Shown: piece by piece, positions 7,630-15,117 of the stretch
Layout: each line of letters begins with the position of its first letter
How positions within the stretch are numbered: the stretch's first letter is position 1
Assembly: GCA_002294005.1 (NCBI GenBank)
Contig: DBEH01000009.1
Coordinates: forward strand, 1-27,425
From: Firmicutes bacterium UBA911
Lineage (GTDB): Bacteria; Bacillota; Desulfotomaculia; Desulfotomaculales; Desulforudaceae
Reading direction: 5' to 3'
Length of the DNA: 27,425 nucleotides
Position numbers and translations under genes: made by a program
Notes under the pieces: generated by a model
The model's input: only the letters and a program-made list of their open reading frames with translations
Told to the model about the DNA's origin: nothing
Database searches by the model: none

Positions 7630-8330
7630 TTTTCCCACCCCGAAGCGGCCGTGGCCGTGAGGACCGTGGCCAGAATGATGTTCCAGTTGCCTTCCAGGAG
7701 CTGGCCCAGCAGCAGGGAGAGCCCCCCGGCCAGCACGGCGGCGTACAGGAGCAGCCGGTCACTCAGCTGCATGACCAGCAGGCAGATGAACATGGCCGGC
7801 AGGGCGAAGCCGAGGGGCAACTGTTCGATCCCCGGCACCAGGCTGCCGAAAAAAGCGCCGATAATGGTGCCGGTGATCCACGAGGCGTAGGCGGCGAAAT
7901 TGGTGCCGTACATAAACCAGTGGTGGCGGGGCTGCCGGCCGTACTCGGTGCTGTTCAAGGCGAAGGTTTCGTCGGTGACGCCCCACCCCAGCAGGGCGTA
8001 GGAGTGAAACCGCAGGCCCCGCAGGTGGGGGGCGAGCGCGGCGCTCATCAGGATGTGCCGCAGGTTCACCAGAAAAGTGGTCATAATGATGGCCGCCGGA
8101 CTCATGGCGGCGGCGAACATCCCGGCGGCGATAAACTGGGAGGCCCCGGCGAACACGATCACGGACATAGCGATAGTCTCGGAGATGGTCAGGCCGGCCT
8201 CCCGGGCCAGGACCCCGAAGGCCATGGCCAGGACGACGTAGCCGAGCATGATCGGCACGGCCTTGGTTACGCCCGCGGCAAGTTCTGTCGGCGGGTGTGC
8301 GTTGGCGGTGGCGGCGGCGTCAGGCTGCAA
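7611..8330 (-). CDS. azlC: Branched-chain amino acid permease AzlC
   Basis: This AzlC-family integral membrane protein (239 aa) is the large subunit of the AzlCD exporter. Recognisable segments are PIMLGYVVLAMAFGVLAREAG, MSVIVFAGASQF, and the conserved NLRHILMSAALAPHLRG and GWGVTDETFAL motifs, followed by further hydrophobic helices to residue ~225. The start is TTG 8330, preceded by AAGGGGTGAG about 8 nt upstream; no ATG fits. It overlaps azlD downstream. Its transcript starts opposite the ilv operon in the same intergenic region, so export and synthesis of branched-chain amino acids may be jointly controlled, although no shared operator is evident. Confidence 0.88.
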   Translation of the reverse strand: MQPDAAATANAHPPTELAAGVTKAVPIMLGYVVLAMAFGVLAREAGLTISETIAMSVIVFAGASQFIAAGMFAAAMSPAAIIMTTFLVNLRHILMSAALAPHLRGLRFHSYALLGWGVTDETFALNSTEYGRQPRHHWFMYGTNFAAYASWITGTIIGAFFGSLVPGIEQLPLGFALPAMFICLLVMQLSDRLLLYAAVLAGGLSLLLGQLLEGNWNIILATVLTATAASGWEKWKSSG

Positions 8331-8375
8331 AGGCCGGTCTCACCCCTTTTGACGAGGTTGGACAATACACGTGCT

Positions 8376-8404
8376 ATTCTAACACAACGGGAGGCCGTTT
8401 TCGA
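8376..8404 (-). promoter_or_regulatory. Possible azlCD promoter
   Basis: On the minus strand TCGAAA (8404-8399) is followed after 17 nt by TAGAAT (8381-8376), about 46 nt before the azlC start. The -10 is good and the -35 mediocre (4 of 6). No other candidate in this interval is better. Confidence 0.4.
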
Positions 8405-8458
8405 CAGCCGATCATTGAAACAGTAGATTGAGAGGCCCCTGGAGAGGCACAAAAATCA

Positions 8459-8487
8459 TTGACACCCGGTTCCGCCTTCTGTATACT
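8459..8487 (+). promoter_or_regulatory. Housekeeping promoter of the ilv-leu operon
   Basis: A perfect TTGACA (8459-8464), a 17-nt spacer and TATACT (8482-8487) match the vegetative sigma consensus. The predicted start of transcription near 8494 sits just ahead of the T-box stem I, which fits the expected arrangement. Confidence 0.85.
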
Positions 8488-8493
8488 GGACTA

Positions 8494-8832
8494 TAACTTT
8501 TCACACAGCGTTTAAAGGCGAAGAAAGGGACGAAGGATCTGGCCGATCGTCCGCCACAGAGAGCCGGGGCAGCTGAAAACCGGCGCGGGACCCAGGTTCG
8601 AGATCACCCTGGAGCCGGGCGCCCAAAGCGCCGGGGGGCCGAAAAGGCCTTAAGCGGCGTCAGTAGGTTGCTTCCGGGTTGGTAACCCGTTATCGAAAAA
8701 CCGCGTGCTTTAACCGGCACGGCAGAGCGGTCGACACCGGCGACGGTGCCGGCAACCAGGGTGGTACCGCGCGAGCGTAGCCTCTCGTCCCTGGCAGTTG
8801 TGGCTGCCACGGGACCGGAGGTTTGTTTGTTT
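8494..8832 (+). promoter_or_regulatory. T-box leader, specifier ATC (isoleucine)
   Basis: This leader senses uncharged tRNA and controls read-through into ilvE. Stem I elements are visible: AGAGAGCCGGGGCAGCTGAAA from about 8559, with the specifier loop reading GAG-ATC-ACC and then CTGGAGC, which places the specifier codon ATC at 8603-8605. The T-box sequence AGGGTGGTACCGCG is at 8758-8771. A terminator follows. The ATC specifier predicts a response to tRNA-Ile, consistent with a downstream operon for isoleucine, valine and leucine. Confidence is very high for the T-box and good for the specifier, which was read by alignment to the usual GAA-NNN-A(C/T)C pattern. Confidence 0.93.
8781..8832 (+). 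terminator. T-box intrinsic terminator
   Basis: GTCCC and TGGCAG (8787-8797) pair with CTGCCA and GGGAC (8804-8815) with one bulged C, extended by CCTC/GAGG outer pairs. A T-rich tract TTTGTTTGTTT follows at 8822-8832. It competes with the antiterminator formed by the T-box sequence. Confidence 0.85.
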
Positions 8833-8872
8833 CCGGGAATTCGCTGCAATACAACGCTGGGAGATGAAAGAG

Positions 8873-9754
8873 ATGGGTCTGGTCATTTACGTGGACGGCG
8901 AATTTTTACCCGAGGAAAAGGCAGTGGTCTCCGTGTTCGACCACGGGCTCCTGTACGGGGACGGTATCTTCGAAGGCATCCGCGCCTACCACAACCGGGT
9001 GTTCAAGCTCCAGGACCACATCGGCCGTCTCTACGATTCGGCGAAAGTGATCTTGCTGGAGATCCCCATCACCCGGGAAGAAATGGCGGAAGTGGTCCTG
9101 GAGACAATGCGCAGGAACGGCCTGCGTGAAGGCTACATCCGGCTGGTCGTCACCCGCGGCGTGGGGGACCTGGGGCTGGACCCGAAGAAGTGCCCGCGGG
9201 CGTCCGTGATCTGCATCGGGGCGTCCATTCAGCTGTACCCCGAGGAATTCTACGAACGGGGCCTGGACATCGTCACGGTGCCGACGCGGCGGAACCTGGC
9301 CGAGGCGGTCAATCCGCGGATCAAGTCCTTGAACTACCTGAACAATGTCCTGGCCAAGATCGAGGCCTCCCTGGCGGGGACGATCGAGGCCGTAATGCTC
9401 AACACCGAAGGGTACGTCGCGGAGGCCACGGGGGATAATGTCTTCATTATCAAGAACGGGGTTTTGATCACGCCACCGTCGTACGCCGGCATCCTGGAGG
9501 GGATCACCCGCAACACGGTCATGGAACTGGCCCGGGCGCGGGGCATTCCGGTGGTCGAGACGCTTTTCACCCGTTACGACATCTACACCGCCGACGAATG
9601 CTTCCTGACCGGGACCGCGGCCGAGGTAATTCCGGTGGTCAAGGTGGACGCCCGCGTCGTCGGCAGCGGGCAGCCCGGGGAGCTGACCCGGAACCTGATC
9701 GCGGACTTCCGCGAACTGACCAAGACCGACGGACCCCAGATCTTCCCCGCCTAA
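8873..9754 (+). CDS. ilvE: Branched-chain amino acid aminotransferase
   Basis: This is a class IV PLP-dependent aminotransferase (293 aa) that transfers amino groups between glutamate and the keto acids of Ile, Val and Leu, the last step of each pathway. The N-terminus IYVDGEFLPEEKAVVSVFDHGLLYGDGIFEGIRAY is typical. The PLP lysine should be K151 in RIKSLNYLNN, and the cofactor-phosphate loop region EATGDNVFIIKNG is present. ATG 8873 is preferred because GGGAG is about 9 nt upstream; ATG 8864 lies too close to it. It is the first gene behind the T-box leader. D-amino-acid aminotransferases share this fold, but the operon supports IlvE. Confidence 0.92.
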   Translation: MGLVIYVDGEFLPEEKAVVSVFDHGLLYGDGIFEGIRAYHNRVFKLQDHIGRLYDSAKVILLEIPITREEMAEVVLETMRRNGLREGYIRLVVTRGVGDLGLDPKKCPRASVICIGASIQLYPEEFYERGLDIVTVPTRRNLAEAVNPRIKSLNYLNNVLAKIEASLAGTIEAVMLNTEGYVAEATGDNVFIIKNGVLITPPSYAGILEGITRNTVMELARARGIPVVETLFTRYDIYTADECFLTGTAAEVIPVVKVDARVVGSGQPGELTRNLIADFRELTKTDGPQIFPA

Positions 9755-9763
9755 AAACAAAAA

Positions 9764-9800
9764 GGGGGGACAAATAAAAAGGGGGACAGTCCCCTATTTA
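9764..9800. repeat. GGGGAC palindrome with half-copy
   Basis: GGGGAC (9782-9787) and GTCCCC (9789-9794) form an odd palindrome around A9788, flanked by AATAAAAA and TATTT. A half-copy (GGGGGGACAAATAAAAA) precedes it at 9764-9780. It sits directly against the ilvD stump and resembles dispersed REP-like repeats. Confidence 0.6.
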
Positions 9801-9889
9801 TGCCGAAGATCACCATCACCAGGGGCTATCTGGCCCGTTACGCCCGGCTCATGAGCTCGGCGGCCGGCGGGGCGATCATCAGGGAGTGA
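9800..9889 (+). pseudogene. ilvD: Remnant of ilvD (C-terminal ~29 codons of dihydroxy-acid dehydratase)
   Basis: Between ilvE and ilvB the frame from 9800 to the TGA at 9887-9889 encodes RGYLARYARLMSSA and then AGGAIIRE. This is the characteristic C-terminal tail of dihydroxy-acid dehydratase (IlvD), which in homologues ends in a GYLARYAxLVSSA-type sequence. The rest of the gene, including every iron-sulfur and active-site residue, is absent. The ATG at 9800 is probably fortuitous. The palindrome immediately upstream marks the deletion junction. The position next to ilvB is where ilvD often stands in related operons. Recognition rests on remembered family sequence and a short match, so an unrelated small peptide cannot be fully excluded. 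Confidence 0.7.
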
Positions 9890-9913
9890 TCCCGGAATGA
9901 GGAGTGAGGACCT

Positions 9914-11569
9914 ATGCTTACCGGCGGACAAATACTGATTGAGTGCCTAAAGAACGAGGGGGTCGACGTCGTCTTTGGCTACCCGGGGGGCGCCGTACTG
10001 CCGATTTACGACGCCTTGTACGACTCCGACATCCTCCACGTCCTGACCAGGCATGAACAGGCCGCGGCCCACGCCGCCGACGGCTACGCGCGTGCCACCG
10101 GGCGCCCCGGGGTGTGCTTGGCCACGTCTGGTCCGGGGGCGACCAACCTGGTGACCGGGATCGCCACGGCGGCCATGGACTCGGTGCCGATGGTGGCCAT
10201 CACCGGCCAGGTCCCGACCACCCTGATCGGGAAGGACGCGTTCCAGGAGGCGGACATCACTGGCATCACCCTGCCGATCACCAAGCATAACTACCTGGTC
10301 CGGGACGTCAACGAACTGCCCCGGATCGTCAAGGAAGCTTTTTACATCGCCACCACCGGACGGCCGGGCCCGGTCCTGATCGACATTCCCCGGGACGTGT
10401 CCGCCGCGAAGACCGAGTACCGGGATCCCGGCCCGATCGGCCTGCGCGGCTACATGCCCCGCCTGGCGGGGGAGCCGGCCAGAATCGCCGCTGCCGCCAA
10501 ACTGATCGCCCAAGCCAAGCGCCCTGTCATTTACGCCGGGGGCGGCGTGATCAACTCGGGCGCGGCCGAATACCTGAAGAAGCTGGCCGAGACCATCATG
10601 GCGCCGGTGGCCGTCACCCTGATGGGCATCGGCTGTCTTCCGGGCGACCACCCGTTGTTCCTGGGCATGCTCGGCATGCACGGGGCGCGGTACACCAACT
10701 ACGCAGTGAACGAATGCGACCTCCTGCTGGCCGTCGGTGTGCGCTTTGACGACCGGGTCACCGGCAAGGTCGAGAGCTTCGCGTCCCACGCCAAGGTGAT
10801 CCACATCGACATCGACCCGGCCGAGTTCGGCAAGAACGTCCCGGTGGACATCTCCATCGCCGGCGACGTGCGCACCGTGCTGGTCGACCTGATCAAGAAC
10901 CTGACCTGCAACCCCGACCCGGCCTGGCAGGAAAAGATCGCCCTTTGGAAAAAGGAGTACCCGCTGGACTACAGCCGTGAGGGCTTGCGGCCCCAGGCCG
11001 TGATCCGGGAGCTTTCGGACACGCTGCAGGGCCGCCGCTACCGGGTGACCACCGAGGTGGGCCAGAACCAGATGTGGGCCGCCCAGCACTTCTGCATCAC
11101 CCGGCCCCGAAGTTTCATTTCCTCGGGCGGGCTGGGCACCATGGGCTACGGTTTCCCGGCGGCCATCGGCGTGCAGGTGGCCTGCCCCGACGAACTGGTG
11201 TTCGACATTGCCGGCGACGGCAGCATCCAGATGAACATCCAAGAGCTGACCACCGCCGTGAACTACAGGCTGCCCGTAAACGTGGCCATCCTGAACAACG
11301 GCTACCTGGGGATGGTGCGGCAGTGGCAGGAACTGTTCTACAACCGGCGCTATTCCCAGACCGAGCTTTTAAACCCCGATTTCGTAAAGGTGGCCGAGGC
11401 CTTCGGCGCCGAGGGGATCCGGGTCGAGAAAATCGCGGAGGTGGGGCCGGCGCTGGAACAGGCGATCGCCTCCAGCAGACCGGTGGTCTTGGACTTCATC
11501 GTGGAGCGCGAAGAGAACGTGATGCCGATTGTTCCGCCCGGAGAGGCCATCAGCCGGATGCTCGGCTAG
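9914..11569 (+). CDS. ilvB: Acetolactate synthase large (catalytic) subunit
   Basis: This 551-aa TPP enzyme condenses pyruvate to acetolactate or joins it to 2-oxobutyrate, the first common step of Val/Leu and Ile synthesis. The N-terminal TPP domain carries HEQAAAHAADGYARATG, with the cofactor glutamate at E48, and SGPGATN. A central FAD/DHS-like domain follows (PVIYAGGGVINSG). The C-terminal TPP/Mg site starts at GDGSIQMNIQEL (D435) and ends with ILNN, spaced as in the family. ATG 9914 has a GAGGAG/GAGG region about 7-15 nt upstream. It is followed by ilvN, its regulatory partner. Length and motifs are complete. Confidence 0.96.
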   Translation: MLTGGQILIECLKNEGVDVVFGYPGGAVLPIYDALYDSDILHVLTRHEQAAAHAADGYARATGRPGVCLATSGPGATNLVTGIATAAMDSVPMVAITGQVPTTLIGKDAFQEADITGITLPITKHNYLVRDVNELPRIVKEAFYIATTGRPGPVLIDIPRDVSAAKTEYRDPGPIGLRGYMPRLAGEPARIAAAAKLIAQAKRPVIYAGGGVINSGAAEYLKKLAETIMAPVAVTLMGIGCLPGDHPLFLGMLGMHGARYTNYAVNECDLLLAVGVRFDDRVTGKVESFASHAKVIHIDIDPAEFGKNVPVDISIAGDVRTVLVDLIKNLTCNPDPAWQEKIALWKKEYPLDYSREGLRPQAVIRELSDTLQGRRYRVTTEVGQNQMWAAQHFCITRPRSFISSGGLGTMGYGFPAAIGVQVACPDELVFDIAGDGSIQMNIQELTTAVNYRLPVNVAILNNGYLGMVRQWQELFYNRRYSQTELLNPDFVKVAEAFGAEGIRVEKIAEVGPALEQAIASSRPVVLDFIVEREENVMPIVPPGEAISRMLG

Positions 11570-11660
11570 GTTTTCGCACGGGGCGGGCTTGGGTGCCTGC
11601 GGGCGCGGCGCTTTCACAGGTTCGACCCGGTAGAAGATAAGGTGAGGGGGTGGGGAGAAA

Positions 11661-12158
11661 ATGCGCAGCACTTATTCGGTCCTGGTGGAAAACAACCCGG
11701 GGGTCCTGGCGCGGGTGGCCGGCCTCTTCAGCCGCCGCGGGTACAACATCGACAGCCTCTCGGTGAGCCGCACCGACGACCCGAGCATCTCCCGGATGAC
11801 CATCGTCGTCGAGGGCGAGAAGGCTGTGCTGGAGCAGGTGGCCAAGCAACTGCGCAAGCTGGTGGACGTGATCCGGGTGCACGACATCACGGATGAACCC
11901 CACGTCGACCGGGAACTGGTGCTGATCAAGGTGAACGCCGACTCCGGCACCCGCGGGGACATCATGCAGATCGTCGAAATCTTCCGGGGCCGGATCGTGG
12001 ACGTGGGCGAGTACACCAGCATCGTCGAGGTGACCGGGGACGAGGGCAAGATCAACGCCATCGAGAACGCCCTGAAGCCCTTCGGGATCATGGAGCTGGT
12101 GCGCACCGGGAAGGTCGCCATGCAGCGGGGGATACAGACCGTTTTGGTGGAAGACTAG
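11661..12158 (+). CDS. ilvN: Acetolactate synthase small (regulatory) subunit
   Basis: This 165-aa regulatory subunit binds valine and confers feedback control on IlvB. An ACT domain occupies residues ~2-78 (YSVLVENNPGVLARVAGLFSRRGYNIDSLSVS); the C-terminal ALS_ss_C domain follows (ELVLIKVNADSGTRGDIMQIVEIFRGRIVDVG). The asparagine and glycine of the valine-binding loop (ENNPGVL) are present, so feedback inhibition is likely retained. ATG 11661 is preceded by GGGGAGAAA. It lies about 90 nt behind ilvB. Confidence 0.95.
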   Translation: MRSTYSVLVENNPGVLARVAGLFSRRGYNIDSLSVSRTDDPSISRMTIVVEGEKAVLEQVAKQLRKLVDVIRVHDITDEPHVDRELVLIKVNADSGTRGDIMQIVEIFRGRIVDVGEYTSIVEVTGDEGKINAIENALKPFGIMELVRTGKVAMQRGIQTVLVED

Positions 12159-12310
12159 GAGGACCTGGGAACGGCAGGCGGACTGTGCCCACAGGACTCA
12201 TGCGGGACTCTACGGGGTTCCTGCCGGGGAACGATGCCGGGACCTCTGCTGGGAACGCTAGTAGGGGGCCCGGAGAGACTCACCTTTTGCTACAGGAGGA
12301 AACAAGCCTG

Positions 12311-13354
12311 ATGGCCAACGAACACAATGGAGACAACGGACACGACGAACATATGGACCGTATGAAAGTTTACTACGACGGGGACGCCCGCCTGGAGCTT
12401 TTGCAGGCCAGGACCGTGGCCGTGATTGGCTACGGTAGCCAAGGGCACGCCCAGGCGCAGAACCTGCACGACAGCGGGGTGCCGGTGGCGGTGGGCCTGC
12501 GGCCGGGCAGCGCCAATTGGGCGCGGGCCGAGGGCGACGGCCTGCGGGTGTTGCCGGTGGCGGACGCCGCGCGCGCGGCCGACATCATTCAGATCCTGAT
12601 CCCGGACGAGCACCAGGCCGGGGTCTTCAAAGCCGACATCGCGCCGCACCTGACGGCGGGCAAGGCGCTCATGTTCTCGCACGGCTTCAACATTCACTTC
12701 GGGCAGATCACGCCCCCGGCCGACGTGGACGTGTTCATGGTGGCGCCCAAGAGCCCGGGCCGCATGGTCCGCCGGTTGTACCAGGACGGGAAGGGCGTGC
12801 CGGGCCTGATCGCGGTCCACCAGGACCCGAGCGGGCGGGCGAAGGAACTGGCCCTGGCCTACGCCAAGGGCATCGGCTGCACCCGGGCCGGCGTGTTCGA
12901 GACCACCTTCGCGGAGGAGACCGAGACCGATCTCTTCGGCGAGCAGTGCGTGCTCTGCGGCGGGGTGAGCGAGCTGATCAAGGCCGGGTTCGAGACCCTG
13001 GTCGAGGCGGGCTACTCCCCGGAGATCGCCTACTTCGAGTGCCTGCACGAACTCAAGCTCATCGTGGATTTGATCAACGAGGGCGGCCTGACCAAAATGC
13101 GCAGCAACGTCAGCAACACCGCCGAGTTCGGAGACTACGTCAGCGGCCCGCGGATCATCAACGAGGAAGTGCGCGCGGAGATGCGCGCCGTGCTGGCCGA
13201 CATCCAAAACGGCATCTTCGCCAAGGAGTGGATCCTGGAGAACCAGGCCGGGCAGCCGTCGTTCAAGGCCATGCGCCGCAACGAACGCGAGCACCTGATC
13301 GAGGAAGTCGGCGCCGAACTCCGCAAAATGATGCCCTGGCTCCAGGACAAATAG
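12311..13354 (+). CDS. ilvC: Ketol-acid reductoisomerase (class I)
   Basis: IlvC rearranges and reduces acetolactate or acetohydroxybutyrate with NAD(P)H and Mg2+. The Rossmann motif GYGSQGHAQAQNLHDSG and the loop LRPGSANWARAEG suggest NADPH preference. The C-terminal helical domain contains the metal site around EETETDLFGEQ and ELIKAGFETLVEAGYSPEIAYFECLHELKLIVDLI. The 347-aa length fits class I. ATG 12311 follows AGGAGG at 12294-12299. The first ~15 residues (MANEHNGDNGHDEHMD) are an unusual polar, His/Asp-rich extension ahead of the usual start at MKVYYDGD. The preceding 150 bp contain no gene I can see. Confidence 0.95.
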   Translation: MANEHNGDNGHDEHMDRMKVYYDGDARLELLQARTVAVIGYGSQGHAQAQNLHDSGVPVAVGLRPGSANWARAEGDGLRVLPVADAARAADIIQILIPDEHQAGVFKADIAPHLTAGKALMFSHGFNIHFGQITPPADVDVFMVAPKSPGRMVRRLYQDGKGVPGLIAVHQDPSGRAKELALAYAKGIGCTRAGVFETTFAEETETDLFGEQCVLCGGVSELIKAGFETLVEAGYSPEIAYFECLHELKLIVDLINEGGLTKMRSNVSNTAEFGDYVSGPRIINEEVRAEMRAVLADIQNGIFAKEWILENQAGQPSFKAMRRNEREHLIEEVGAELRKMMPWLQDK

Positions 13355-13444
13355 CCTTTACGGCGGCCCCTTTCTCGGAGTCTCTTTCGCAGACCGTGCC
13401 TTTCGCAGGTGTTCCTTTTTTAGTGCGCTTTGGGGGTGGGAAAT

Positions 13445-14974
13445 ATGAGCGAGCGCGTGTACATTTTTGACACAACCTTGAGAGACGGGGAGCAGTCTCC
13501 GGGAGTGAGCCTCAACATCCGTGAGAAACTGCAGATCGCCCATCAACTGGCCAGGCTGAACGTCGACGTCATCGAGGCCGGATTCCCGTTCGCCTCCCCC
13601 GGCGATTTCAAGGGCGTCCAAGCGGTGGCCCGCGAGGTGCGGGGGGTCAGCGTGGCCGGCCTGGCCCGGGCGAACGCCTCGGACATCGACCGGGCGTGGG
13701 AGGCCCTGCGCGAGGCCGAGCAACCCCGGATCCACACCTTCATCGCCACCTCGGACATCCACCTGCAGCACAAGCTGCGGATGAGCCGAGAGGCCGTGCT
13801 GGAGACGGCGGTCGAGGCCGTGCGCCGCGCGAAGGGGTACACCGCCGACGTGGAGTTTTCGGCCGAGGACGCGTTCCGTTCCGACCCCGACTACCTCTGC
13901 CGGGTGCTGGCGGCCGTGATCGCCGCCGGAGCGACCACCGTCAACATCCCCGACACCGTCGGCTACGCCATGCCGGACGAGTTCGGGGCGTTCATCGCGC
14001 ACGTCTTGGACCACGCGCCCGGAATCGAGAACGTGGTGGTCAGCGTGCACTGCCACAACGACCTTGGCCTGGCCGTGGCCAACTCCTTGGCCGCCGTGCG
14101 CAACGGCGCCCGCCAGGTGGAGTGCACCGTGAACGGCATCGGCGAGCGGGCCGGCAACGCCGCCCTCGAGGAAGTGGTGATGGGCCTCTTCACCCGCCGG
14201 GAGAAATATGGTCTCATCACCGGCATCCAGTGCGAGGAAATCTACCGGACCTCCAAGCTGGTGAGCACGCTCACCGGCATGCCGGTCCAGTTCAACAAGG
14301 CCATCGTCGGCAAGAACGCCTTCCTGCACGAGTCCGGCATCCACCAGGACGGCGTGCTCAAAGAGCGCACCACCTACGAGATCATCTGCCCGACCGTGGT
14401 CGGCATCACCCGGTCCAACCTGGTGCTCGGCAAGCACTCCGGGCGCCACGCCTTCCGCCAGCGCCTGACCGAGTTGGGCTTTGAAGTGAGCGAGGAGGAA
14501 CTGAACCGGGCCTTCGTCCGGTTCAAGGAGTTGGCCGACTCGAAGAAGCAGATCGCCGACGAGGACCTGGAGGCGATCCTGGACGAGACCATCCGCCAGG
14601 TGCCCGCCACCTACGAACTCGACTACCTGCACATCTTCAGCGGGACTACGGTCAAGCCGACGGCGGTGATCGGCCTTTTGATCGACGGCGAGTTCGTCCA
14701 GGAGGCGGCCTGCGGCAACGGCCCGGTGGACGCGGCCTACAAGGCCATCGAGAAGGCCACGGGGTGCAAGTACTCGCTGGTGAGCTACGTCATCGACGCC
14801 GTGACCGGCGGCACCGACGCCCTGGCGAACGTCACCCTGAAGATGCGCGACGAGGAGCACCGGGTTTACACCGGCCGCGGCGTGTCCGCCGACGTACTCG
14901 AAGCCAGCGCCCGGGCCTACGTTAACATAATGAACAAAATAGTATACGATGAGAAGACGCGCAAACACGAGTGA
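13445..14974 (+). CDS. leuA: 2-Isopropylmalate synthase
   Basis: LeuA condenses acetyl-CoA with 2-ketoisovalerate, the committed step to leucine. The HMGL-like TIM barrel begins at IFDTTLRDGEQSPGVS and contains the metal-binding HCHNDLGLA and NGIGERAGN motifs. The C-terminal LeuA dimer domain (from about residue 390) carries the leucine-sensing regulatory region. Length (509 aa) matches bacterial LeuA. ATG 13445 lies behind GGGGGTGGG. The gene follows ilvC after 90 bp. It differs from the cimA gene downstream in sequence and active-site context (DGEQSPG here, DGTQGEG there). Confidence 0.95.
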   Translation: MSERVYIFDTTLRDGEQSPGVSLNIREKLQIAHQLARLNVDVIEAGFPFASPGDFKGVQAVAREVRGVSVAGLARANASDIDRAWEALREAEQPRIHTFIATSDIHLQHKLRMSREAVLETAVEAVRRAKGYTADVEFSAEDAFRSDPDYLCRVLAAVIAAGATTVNIPDTVGYAMPDEFGAFIAHVLDHAPGIENVVVSVHCHNDLGLAVANSLAAVRNGARQVECTVNGIGERAGNAALEEVVMGLFTRREKYGLITGIQCEEIYRTSKLVSTLTGMPVQFNKAIVGKNAFLHESGIHQDGVLKERTTYEIICPTVVGITRSNLVLGKHSGRHAFRQRLTELGFEVSEEELNRAFVRFKELADSKKQIADEDLEAILDETIRQVPATYELDYLHIFSGTTVKPTAVIGLLIDGEFVQEAACGNGPVDAAYKAIEKATGCKYSLVSYVIDAVTGGTDALANVTLKMRDEEHRVYTGRGVSADVLEASARAYVNIMNKIVYDEKTRKHE

Positions 14975-15025
14975 TAGGCAAAGCGCTGATCTGAGGTGAC
15001 GGGAGAGAAGGACCTAAAAAAGTGT

Positions 15026-15048
15026 AAAAAGGTGTCAGACACCTTTTT
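15026..15048. repeat. GGTGTC palindrome, copy 1
   Basis: The arms AAAAAGGTGTC (15026-15036) and GACACCTTTTT (15038-15048) pair around a single A. It lies between leuA and leuC, identical to copy 2. The A/T ends make it terminator-like on both strands. Confidence 0.85.
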
Positions 15049-15079
15049 TGGAGCCGGTAACCTGAAAGTCCAGGGAATT

Positions 15080-15102
15080 AAAAAGGTGTCAGACACCTTT
15101 TT
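15080..15102. repeat. GGTGTC palindrome, copy 2
   Basis: This is an exact second copy of the 23-bp palindrome, centred 54 bp downstream of copy 1. Its right end abuts the leuC ribosome binding site GGAGG (15103-15107), so folding could influence leuC translation. Confidence 0.85.
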
Positions 15103-15117
15103 GGAGGTTGTTGCTGC

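Noticed and set aside
13358..14968. Long antisense frame (536 codons) opposite leuA; similar ones lie opposite leuC and cimA
   Set aside because: High third-position GC keeps antisense frames open. The translations are His/Val/Gly/Asp-rich and unlike proteins, whereas the sense genes are unmistakable.
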